Below are positions 40,587 through 48,019 of a DNA stretch of 64,000 bases, piece by piece. Positions within the stretch are counted from its first letter, which is position 1; every line of letters starts with the position of its first letter. The notes under the pieces were generated by a model. The model searched no databases. It had not been told where the DNA came from and was given only the letters and a program-made list of their open reading frames with translations. Both the position numbers and the translations under genes were made by a program. This DNA comes from SIRX01 sp965213905 (GTDB lineage Bacteria > Actinomycetota > Rubrobacteria > Rubrobacterales > Rubrobacteraceae), in NCBI GenBank assembly GCA_965213905.1, contig OZ243922.1, positions 2,728,001 through 2,792,000 of the forward strand, read 5' to 3'.

Positions 40587-42843
40587 CGGCCTCTGCGAAG
40601 CGTACCGGGGGAAAAACGTCCTGCTTACCGGCGGGACCGGGTTTCTGGGGATGGCGCTGGTTGAGAAAATGCTGCGTAGCCTCCCGGAACTCGGACGGCT
40701 GTACCTCGTGATCCGGCCTTCCCGCGACAAACCAGCCGCCGACCGCTTCGAAAAGGACGTCCTGCAATCCGCCGCTTTCAAGAAGCTGCGGGAAACGAAG
40801 GGCGACGACTTCGAGGAGTACGTGGAAGACAAGGTTCGCATACTGGAGGGCGACGTGCACGCCCCGAAACTCGGGCTCGGGGAAGAAGACCTCGTCGAGC
40901 TTTCGCGGGAGGTGGAAGTGGTAATTCACTCTGCCGCCTCGGTCGTCTTCGACGCGCCGCTGGACGCCGCGGTGGACTCGAACGTCCGGGGTACGCTGGG
41001 GCTTTTGAAGCTCGCCCGTGACTGGGAGAAAAAGCCGCTCTTTATGCACATCTCGACGGCCTACGTGTCGGGGAACAGCGGCGTAACGGCTCCCGAGGCG
41101 CCGCCGGCGGGCCTGACGCCGAACGGCACGACGCTCGACGCGAGAAAAGAAGTTTCGAGCCTCGAAGCGATCGCCGGGGAGGTAGAGCGGGCGTCCCGGG
41201 AGAAGGTTCTTTTGCGGCGGTTGGACCGGGAGGCCCGGCGGGAGTTGGGTATGGTCGGCGAAGAAGAAGAAGTGGCCGACAGGGTGGATCAGTTACGGCG
41301 GGCCTGGATGCGCGAGCGGCTGGTCGAGGTCGGGACCGGGCGGGCGCAAGAGCTCGGCTGGAACGACGTGTACACTTTTACCAAGTCTCTGGCCGAGCGA
41401 ATGGTGGTTTTGGAGAAGGGGGACGCGCCGCTCATCATCTTGCGGCCGGCGATCATCGAGAGCAGCCAGAAGGAGCCTTACCCCGGTTGGATCCAGGGCA
41501 CCCGCATGGCCGACCCCATCATCATGGCGTTCGCCAAAGGCATCCTGCGTGAGTTCCCCGGCGACCCGAACAGCTATGTAGACCTCGTCCCCGTAGACCA
41601 CGTCGTAAACGCCATCCTCGCCGCCGGCGCCCGCCGCCCGGAGCAACCCGAAGTCTTCCAGGTGGCCTCCGGTGAGCGCAACACCCTGCGCTACCGGGGC
41701 TTCTACGACATCGTGCGCGAGTACTTCCTGAAGAACCCACTGCGCGATTCCGGGGGCCGCCCCGCCCCGCTGCCGGAGTGGAGTTTTCCCGGCCGCAAAA
41801 GGGTCGAGAACGGCCTCAAGCTGGAGCTCGCGGGGCTCAAGGTAGCCGGCGCGGTCGCCGCCCGGATGCCGGACGGACACATGGCCTCCGACGCGCGCCA
41901 GCGCACAGCCCGGGCCGAGAAGCGCGCCCGCATGAGCCTCTACTACAGCCGCATCTACGGCGCTTACGCCAATATGAAAGCCACCTTCTCCACGGCCCGC
42001 ACGGCGCAACTCTACAAAGAGCTTGGCCCGCAGGACCAGAAAGAGTTCTTTTTCGACATCACGCAGCTCGACTGGAAGAAATACCTGCACGAGGCGCACC
42101 TGCCGGCGCTCACGACGAAACCGGGCCGAAAAAAGCGCAAAAGGGTGGAAGAAGAGCCGGGGGAGGTTGCGGCGATCTTCGACGTGGACGGCACGCTCGT
42201 CGGATCCAACGTCGTTTCTTACTACGCCTGGCTGAAGATGCAGGAACTGTCGCCCGCCGTGCGGCCGCTCTGGCTCGCGGCTTTCCTGCCGAAAATACCT
42301 TACTACTGGCTCCTGGACAAAGTCAGCCGGACCCACTTCAACCGCGCTTTCTACAAAAACTACCGGGGCTGGAAACCATCCCGCGCCCGGCAGCTAGGCA
42401 AAGACAGCTTCGCCGGTTTCACCTTGCAGCGTATCTATCCCGGCGCGTTGGAACGCCTGCTGGAGCACAAAGAGGCCGGCCACCGGGTCGTGTTGCTCTC
42501 CGGCGCCCTGGACTTCCTGCTCGAACCCTTCGAAGACCTCGTAGACGACGTACTAAGCGCCTCCTTGGAGGAAGAAGATGGCGTGTACACCGGCGAACTC
42601 GACGGGACCCCGGTCGCCGGGGACGCGCGGGCCCGGATGCTCGCCTCCTTCGCCCGGCGGCGGAAGTTGGACCTGTCCCGGTCCTACGCCTACGCGGACT
42701 CTATCTCCGACCTGCCGATGATGGAGGCCGTCGGCAACCCGGTCGCCGTAAACCCCGACCGGCGCTTGGCGGCGGCCGCCGAAAAGCGGGGCTGGAAGGT
42801 CCAACGCTGGGGCAAGAACGGCGCGGCCCCGAAGAAAACCTGA
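40579..42843 (+). CDS. Fatty acyl-CoA/ACP reductase fused to a HAD-IB phosphatase domain
   Basis: A 754-residue two-domain protein. Residues 1-400 form an extended SDR of the fatty acyl-CoA reductase type: VLLTGGTGFLGMALVEKML (NADP loop), MHISTAYVSGNSG, YTFTKSLAERMVVL (catalytic YxxxK) and ILRPAIIESS. About residues 400-525 are a helical linker. Residues 530-750 are HAD-IB: AIFDVDGTLVGSNVVSYYAW, VVLLSGALDFLLEPF and YADSISDLPMMEAVGNPVAV. GTG 40579 overlaps plsY. The reductase could make fatty alcohols or aldehydes, perhaps for ether lipids; the HAD substrate may be a lipid phosphate. Both are inference. Confidence 0.85.
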   Translation: MDSGLCEAYRGKNVLLTGGTGFLGMALVEKMLRSLPELGRLYLVIRPSRDKPAADRFEKDVLQSAAFKKLRETKGDDFEEYVEDKVRILEGDVHAPKLGLGEEDLVELSREVEVVIHSAASVVFDAPLDAAVDSNVRGTLGLLKLARDWEKKPLFMHISTAYVSGNSGVTAPEAPPAGLTPNGTTLDARKEVSSLEAIAGEVERASREKVLLRRLDREARRELGMVGEEEEVADRVDQLRRAWMRERLVEVGTGRAQELGWNDVYTFTKSLAERMVVLEKGDAPLIILRPAIIESSQKEPYPGWIQGTRMADPIIMAFAKGILREFPGDPNSYVDLVPVDHVVNAILAAGARRPEQPEVFQVASGERNTLRYRGFYDIVREYFLKNPLRDSGGRPAPLPEWSFPGRKRVENGLKLELAGLKVAGAVAARMPDGHMASDARQRTARAEKRARMSLYYSRIYGAYANMKATFSTARTAQLYKELGPQDQKEFFFDITQLDWKKYLHEAHLPALTTKPGRKKRKRVEEEPGEVAAIFDVDGTLVGSNVVSYYAWLKMQELSPAVRPLWLAAFLPKIPYYWLLDKVSRTHFNRAFYKNYRGWKPSRARQLGKDSFAGFTLQRIYPGALERLLEHKEAGHRVVLLSGALDFLLEPFEDLVDDVLSASLEEEDGVYTGELDGTPVAGDARARMLASFARRRKLDLSRSYAYADSISDLPMMEAVGNPVAVNPDRRLAAAAEKRGWKVQRWGKNGAAPKKT

Positions 42844-42845
42844 GT

Positions 42846-44063
42846 TTGCGCGCCCTCGTATACCGCAAGTCCATCCCACGCTACCTGCTTATGCGCGCCG
42901 GCGCGAAACGCATAAAAAACCTGGAGACTGGCCGCTACGCCCCGCTACAACTCGAAGAAGCGCCCGAGCCCGGGCTGCCGACGCCGGATTGGGTGCGGGT
43001 AAAACCATCGCTGTCCGGCATCTGCGGCTCGGACCTCGGGACAATATCGTCGGAGAACTCCCCATACTTCTCGCCGATTACCTCTCCACCATTCGTCCTC
43101 GGCCACGAAGTCGTCGGTGTCGTAACCGAAGATAGCCCCGGTTTCGAAGCCGGAGAAAGGGTTGTTGTGGAGCCCGCCCTCGGCTGCGAGGTCCGCGGCA
43201 TCGAACCTTTCTGTCCGTATTGCGCCGCCGGGCGCTACGCTCTGTGCCTCAACGTAACGAAGGGGGACGTTGCGCCCGGCATTCAGACCGGTTTCTGCCG
43301 CGATACGGGCGGCGGCTGGTCGCGGGGGGCGCTCGTCGCCCACCCGTCGCAACTCCACCGCGTACCGGACGCGCTTTCGGACGAGGCCGCCGTCGCCGTC
43401 GAGCCGCTGGCCTGCGCCGTTCACGCCGCGCTTCAGGCGAGCCCCGGGCCGGAGGATACGGCACTCGTCATCGGGGCGGGGAGCGTCGGGCTCTTTACCG
43501 TCGCGGCGCTCCGCAGATTAACGGACGCAGGCCGGATAATCTGCGGAGCCAAGCACGACCGTCAGCGAAAGGAAGCCCTCCGGCTCGGGGCTGACGCTGT
43601 GGTAGAGCCGAAAGAGACGTACACGACGCTCCCCGGGATGCTCGGCACCGAGACACACGAGCCGGAGCTCGGCAAGCCCGTGGTGATGGGTGGTGCGGAG
43701 AAAGTCTTCGAGTGCGTAGGCTCGCCCTCCACGATGGAGGATGCGATCCGGCTGACAAAACCCGGCGGAGAAGCGTCGCTCGTCGGGATGCCCGGTACAA
43801 AGAGCAGCCTGGACCTCACGGCGCTCTGGTACAAAGAGATCAGCCTCGCGGGAACTTACGCCTACGGCGTCGAGGATTACGGGGGGGAGAGGGTAAAGAG
43901 CTTCGAGCTGGCACTGCGTCTCGCGCCGGAGATAAGTTTAGAGAAACTCATTGGTCCGCACTTTCGTTTGGAGGAATACCGGGAGGCAATCTCCACGGCC
44001 CGGAGCGCGGGACGCGACGGAAACGTGAAAGTGGTGTTCGATCATAGAGCCGTTAGCGGTTGA
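42846..44063 (+). CDS. Zinc-dependent medium-chain alcohol/sugar dehydrogenase
   Basis: A 405-residue MDR-family protein. TTG 42846, two bases after the preceding stop, gives the normal N terminus LRALVYRKSIPRYLL; the open frame further upstream is antisense-type overlap with the reductase gene. SGICGSDLGTI (catalytic Zn Cys), VLGHEVVGVVTED (His-Glu), the structural-zinc region IEPFCPYCAAGRYALC (three cysteines visible), and the NAD(P) loop LVIGAGSVGLFTVAAL are present. It is followed by an intergenic repeat element that begins at its stop codon. Alcohol, polyol and glucose dehydrogenases share these motifs; the substrate is unassigned. Confidence 0.82.
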   Translation: MRALVYRKSIPRYLLMRAGAKRIKNLETGRYAPLQLEEAPEPGLPTPDWVRVKPSLSGICGSDLGTISSENSPYFSPITSPPFVLGHEVVGVVTEDSPGFEAGERVVVEPALGCEVRGIEPFCPYCAAGRYALCLNVTKGDVAPGIQTGFCRDTGGGWSRGALVAHPSQLHRVPDALSDEAAVAVEPLACAVHAALQASPGPEDTALVIGAGSVGLFTVAALRRLTDAGRIICGAKHDRQRKEALRLGADAVVEPKETYTTLPGMLGTETHEPELGKPVVMGGAEKVFECVGSPSTMEDAIRLTKPGGEASLVGMPGTKSSLDLTALWYKEISLAGTYAYGVEDYGGERVKSFELALRLAPEISLEKLIGPHFRLEEYREAISTARSAGRDGNVKVVFDHRAVSG

Positions 44064-44067
44064 GCCG

Positions 44068-44263
44068 TCAGCAATTCAGCCTGTCAGCCGTTCAGCAAGG
44101 GATCAGCGACAGAGAGATTCGTCGAACCAAAGATGCTCTATCATGGGCCAATGGATTCGACGATTTCAGAACAGGGGCGAAGTCCGAGACGAGAAACGCT
44201 GGGCACCAAAAAGCTGAACGCTGAAAGCCGCCGGAGGCGGCGTGCTGGCAGGCTGACCAGCTT
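44068..44263 (+). repeat. Intergenic CTGA-array element 2
   Basis: The left edge has TCAGC at exact 8-base spacing (44068, 44076, 44084, 44092; another at 44103). The right edge has GCTGA units at 44213 and 44220, then a GCCGCC/GGCGGC hairpin (44227-44241) and GCTGACCAGCTT (44252-44263). The last differs by one base from the 12-base terminal repeat of element 3. The 30-base module 44220-44249 matches 56531-56560 (complement) at 26 of 30 positions, the four differences being three loop bases and one near the end. The core (44104-44210) has no intact frame but shows weak similarity to the four-helix-bundle gene of element 3. Confidence 0.65.
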
Positions 44264-44281
44264 CGACCAAAGGGAGACACA

Positions 44282-45859
44282 ATGAGCCGTCCCGCACAGA
44301 TAGTAACCCTAGACGAGAACAGCCCGCCGATGATGTTCAACGCGGGGGTCCAGTTTCATTACGAGAAACTACCGGAGGGGACGCGGGTGATCTACCCTCC
44401 CGGACCCGTCGAACCGCTCGAAGACCCGAACGTCGCCATCGAACGCGCGCTCCTGGAGCCGATGGGGATGGAGCCGCTGCACGAGCTTCTCCACCCCGGT
44501 ATGAAGCTGACCATCGTCTTCGACGACGTATCGTGTCCGCTGCCGCCGATGAAGCCGCCGGACAACCGCCAACTCGTGATCGAGAAGGTGCTAGAGAAAG
44601 CCGCCGCAAAAGGCGTCGAGGACATCCACTTGATCACAGCCCTGGGCTTGCATCGGCGGATGACGGAGAAAGAGTTGCGGTGGGCGCTGGGGCAGAAGAT
44701 CATGGCCCGCTACTACCCCGACCGCCTCTACAACTACGACGCCGAGGACGAAGCCGGCAACACCGTTATCGGGGAGACGGAACACGGGGAGCAGGTCCGC
44801 ATCAGCAAACGGGCCGCCGACAGCGACCTGATCGTCTACGTGAATATCAACTTCGTCTCGATGAACGGCGGCCACAAATCCGTCCACACCGGCATCTCAC
44901 CCTACTCCTCCATCCGCCACCACCACAACGCCCACACCCTCGAAAACACCCGCTCCCTCATGGACCCGCCAAACTCTGCCTTGCACAGTTCGGTCGGCCG
45001 GATGGGGGAGATCCTGGACAAAGAACTCAAAGTCTTCCATATCGAGACGACCCTGAACAACGCGGCCTTCCCGTCCGTCTTCAATTTCATGGCCCAGCCC
45101 GAACACGAATGGAACGGCCTCACGAAAGCAAACTTCCTCGTCAATCATAAAGCGACCCAGAAGATGCCCCGGGGCGCGGCACGCAAGATCTTCCAGTCCA
45201 TCGTCGCCCCGCACAAGATGACCAGTGTGCAGGCCGGCGCCACGGATCCGGTCCACGAAGAGACCATGAAAAACCTCTACCGCCAGAAACTGGTACAGGT
45301 CGAAGGCCAGTCCGACGTGCTGATGCTCGGCGTGCCGTACATCGGGCCGTACAACGTGGACTCCATAATGAACCCGATCTTGGTCCACAACATGGTCCTC
45401 GGCTACCTCTTCAACCTCTACAAAGGCAAACCGCTGGTGAGAAAAGGCGGCGTCGTCATAGCGACCCATCCCGTCCCCTACGAGTTCGACGAAGTCCACC
45501 ATCCGAGCTACAAGCCGTTCTTCGACGAGGTTCTAGCCGAAACCACCGACCCGCACGAAGCCGAGCAGAGGTTCGAGCAGAAATATATCCACGACCCCTG
45601 GTACAAGACGCTCTACCGAAACTCCCACGCCTACCACGGCTGGCACCCGTTCACCACCTGGCAGTGGGGCGCCCACGCCCTGGATCACCTGGGGGACGTC
45701 ATCTTCGTCGGCGGCGATCCGACGACCACGAAACACATGGGCTACAAACGCGCCAACACCGTCGCCGAAGCCCTGGAAATAGCAGAAGACACGGTAGGGC
45801 CGAACCCGAGCAGCACCTACATGCACATCCCGCCGCTTTTTATGTGCGAGGTAGATTAA
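44282..45859 (+). CDS. LarA-family (lactate racemase-like, nickel-pincer) protein
   Basis: A 525-residue protein. TIVFDDVSCPLPPMKPPDN resembles the LarA N-terminal domain, ITALGLHRRMTEKELRWALG the loop with the first histidine ligand, and SMNGGHKSVHTGISPYSS the region with the His/Lys pair that holds the nickel-pincer cofactor. It is about 100 residues longer than LarA, with a His-rich segment (SIRHHHNAHT) and a long C-terminal part. The ATG has AAAGGGAGACACA upstream. Racemase or epimerase activity on a 2-hydroxy acid is inferred; no larB, larC or larE is in this window. Confidence 0.68.
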   Translation: MSRPAQIVTLDENSPPMMFNAGVQFHYEKLPEGTRVIYPPGPVEPLEDPNVAIERALLEPMGMEPLHELLHPGMKLTIVFDDVSCPLPPMKPPDNRQLVIEKVLEKAAAKGVEDIHLITALGLHRRMTEKELRWALGQKIMARYYPDRLYNYDAEDEAGNTVIGETEHGEQVRISKRAADSDLIVYVNINFVSMNGGHKSVHTGISPYSSIRHHHNAHTLENTRSLMDPPNSALHSSVGRMGEILDKELKVFHIETTLNNAAFPSVFNFMAQPEHEWNGLTKANFLVNHKATQKMPRGAARKIFQSIVAPHKMTSVQAGATDPVHEETMKNLYRQKLVQVEGQSDVLMLGVPYIGPYNVDSIMNPILVHNMVLGYLFNLYKGKPLVRKGGVVIATHPVPYEFDEVHHPSYKPFFDEVLAETTDPHEAEQRFEQKYIHDPWYKTLYRNSHAYHGWHPFTTWQWGAHALDHLGDVIFVGGDPTTTKHMGYKRANTVAEALEIAEDTVGPNPSSTYMHIPPLFMCEVD

Positions 45860-47994
45860 CCGGACGTTCGCTGGTCCTCCGGCTCGAAAACGACCACGGC
45901 CTCGTTTTCGAAGACTTTTTGGTACGGCCCGTTCTCAAAGGCGGAGAGGTTGACGCCCGGGTAGCTTTTTGAGAGGACGGCGTAACGCAGGTCGTAACGC
46001 CCGATAATGTTCCGGGTGCGCCTGCTTTGCGGGTTCAGGAGCATCCAGCGGGCATCTTTTATCTCCCGCGCGCCGCCGGGGGGTAGGGAGCGGGGGGTTC
46101 GTACCCGGCGCTCCGGGTAGGCCTGTAGGCCGTCGTAGCCGCCCAGGGCGAGCATTCCCCGGCTCGTGGTGGACTCGTAGGAGGGGGTGGGCAGTATTCT
46201 GCCGCCCGAGTTGTGGTCTTTTAGCCACTCGCCCGCCGCCGCAACTTCCGGCGTGAGGGTGTTGGCCGGCCCCGGTTTGGCCGCCTGCCCCAGGGATGCC
46301 CAGGCCTGGGCGCCCACCAGGGAAAGCGCGAGGACCCCGGCGACGACGGCGACCACCGGGGCAAACCCCGCTTTTACCGAAAACGAGAACCTGCGGGCCG
46401 GGACGGACGCCGCCAGGGAGTTAAAGACGGCGACCAGGCCCAGGGCGGCGAGTACGGAGAGGGGGATGCCCAGGTCTCGCTCGAAGCGTTGGGGAAAGGC
46501 GCTCAGGGCGGTGCGGCTGCCGACGAAAAGAACCCCGCACCACAGCAGCAGCGTGATCTGCGAGAGCCGGCCGGGCAGGTTCTTTGGAAAGACCCCCGGA
46601 GCGAAGAGCAGTAACAACCCCAAAACCGCGAAGGCGAAGACCCCCGGTGAGACCCGTTCCGGCAGGCCTACGAGGGGGAAGGTCGGTTGGGTGCCGACCA
46701 CGATGGAGACGGCCTCGCCGCCGGCCCCGGTCTCCGTGCCTGTCAGGAGCCCGCCGAGAAGTTCCCCCAGTTCGTAGGTGTCCCAGGCGTACAGGACCGA
46801 GAGAACCCCGAGAAGCGCCAGCGAAAGTAATAGCGTGACACCCCGCTTCCGGTCCCGGGCGAGCAGGCACAAAGGTAGGAGCAGCGTCGCGACCGGGGCC
46901 AGGAGGAGCACCGCGTAGAAGGTGCCGACCGAGTGGTAGAGGACCACCGAGGAGCCGAGAAGGGCGAGGGCAAACGCCGGCCGGGGACCCGGCGAGCGGT
47001 AGAGTCGGATCAGGGCCGCGACCATCAAAACGAGCAGGAACTGCGCCGAGACGAGGTTCGGGTAGCGGGCGTCCGAGATGTTCTCCCAGACGCCGTTTAG
47101 AAGCAGGCCGCTTGTGGCGGCCGCGGCCAGTCCGGCCCAGCGTCCCCACAGGTCCTTCGCCAGCGCGTAACAGGCCACCGCGGGCAGCAGGATCAGGGCC
47201 GGCGCCAGAACGGGAAACACCTCTAAAGGTTCCAGGCCGGAGACCCGGGAAACGGAGGCGGTGAGCGTGGAGAAGCCGGGTGGATACACGAGAAAAGCGT
47301 CGTAGTGTCCTACCGCGAGCATCTCGTTTGCCTGCACCGCGTGGTTGTACTGGTCTCCACCGCGCAGGTAAGGCCAGTCGTAGAGCGCCGGCCCCGCGTA
47401 CCCGCGGACTAAAACCAGGGACAGCACGGCCGCCACCACCGCAAGAAAAAGAAAGCCGCCGGCCTTTCCCCCGGCCGGAGGAGAGTATGACGGCGAGGCC
47501 TTTCGACGGCCGCCGGTCCACGTCAGCACGCCGGCGAGTACGACGAGAACTCCTCCGGATATTGTCAAAACCGGGACCCCGAACGGTCCGGACAATTCCA
47601 GGCCCGGTGAACCCGGAGGGGCGAGGTTGGCCCAGAGCAAGAGCCCCAGGGCCGGGACCAGCGCCACGAGCGCGGGCAGGTTCAGGGTGGGAGAGTAGGA
47701 AGCGGGGCGGTCTCCGCGGGTTCTTGACGGGCCGAAGCGGAGGCGAACGGCGAGCCCGCAGACGAAAACGATCAACGGGGCGAGCAGGGCGACCGCGGTG
47801 CCCACCCCGGCGTCGAAGCCCCACATGATCGCCAGCGCCACGGGGGGCACGAGCGCCATCGAGAAGGCCGTCGAGAACGCCAGACGCTCTACGGGGTCCG
47901 GTTTTTCGGCCCGCAGGGCCGTCGTCCAGAACCATCCGGGTGCGACGCAGGTTAGTGCGGTGGCGAGAAAGGCCGGGAGCAGGTCCGCTAGCAA
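45856..47994 (-). CDS. Large polytopic membrane protein, GT-C glycosyltransferase-like
   Basis: A 712-residue protein with about 14 hydrophobic spans and a C-terminal soluble domain (from about residue 575: GEWLKDHNSGGRILPTPSYE, RYDLRYAVLSKSYPG, FENEAVVVFEPE). This architecture is typical of GT-C-type lipid-linked-sugar glycosyltransferases. LRGGDQYNHAVQANEMLAVG (near residue 215), with an acidic residue after a span, may be the catalytic loop. The TTG start (47994-47992) lies 25 bases after the upstream gene; no strong Shine-Dalgarno is seen. The last four bases overlap the LarA-like gene tail to tail. Substrate unknown. Confidence 0.6.
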   Translation of the reverse strand: MLADLLPAFLATALTCVAPGWFWTTALRAEKPDPVERLAFSTAFSMALVPPVALAIMWGFDAGVGTAVALLAPLIVFVCGLAVRLRFGPSRTRGDRPASYSPTLNLPALVALVPALGLLLWANLAPPGSPGLELSGPFGVPVLTISGGVLVVLAGVLTWTGGRRKASPSYSPPAGGKAGGFLFLAVVAAVLSLVLVRGYAGPALYDWPYLRGGDQYNHAVQANEMLAVGHYDAFLVYPPGFSTLTASVSRVSGLEPLEVFPVLAPALILLPAVACYALAKDLWGRWAGLAAAATSGLLLNGVWENISDARYPNLVSAQFLLVLMVAALIRLYRSPGPRPAFALALLGSSVVLYHSVGTFYAVLLLAPVATLLLPLCLLARDRKRGVTLLLSLALLGVLSVLYAWDTYELGELLGGLLTGTETGAGGEAVSIVVGTQPTFPLVGLPERVSPGVFAFAVLGLLLLFAPGVFPKNLPGRLSQITLLLWCGVLFVGSRTALSAFPQRFERDLGIPLSVLAALGLVAVFNSLAASVPARRFSFSVKAGFAPVVAVVAGVLALSLVGAQAWASLGQAAKPGPANTLTPEVAAAGEWLKDHNSGGRILPTPSYESTTSRGMLALGGYDGLQAYPERRVRTPRSLPPGGAREIKDARWMLLNPQSRRTRNIIGRYDLRYAVLSKSYPGVNLSAFENGPYQKVFENEAVVVFEPEDQRTSG

Positions 47995-48019
47995 AGCGTT
48001 GTCCGGAATTTCGGTTTAC

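Noticed and set aside
41778..42845. N-terminal extension of the zinc dehydrogenase frame back to 41778
   Set aside because: The upstream 356 codons are compositionally abnormal and overlap the HAD fusion gene; TTG 42846 restores the normal dehydrogenase N terminus.
44064..44281. CRISPR-like array from the evenly spaced TCAGC units
   Set aside because: Units are only 5 bases with 3-base gaps and occur in opposed sets; there are no spacers of CRISPR length and no cas genes.
46421..47935. A 504-codon minus-strand open frame within the GT-C-like gene, and many other long antisense frames (for example 2281-3321 and 8661-9368)
   Set aside because: They are rich in Arg, Pro and Gly, contain no domain motif and lie over genes with clear family motifs. 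High G+C makes stop codons rare in shadow frames.
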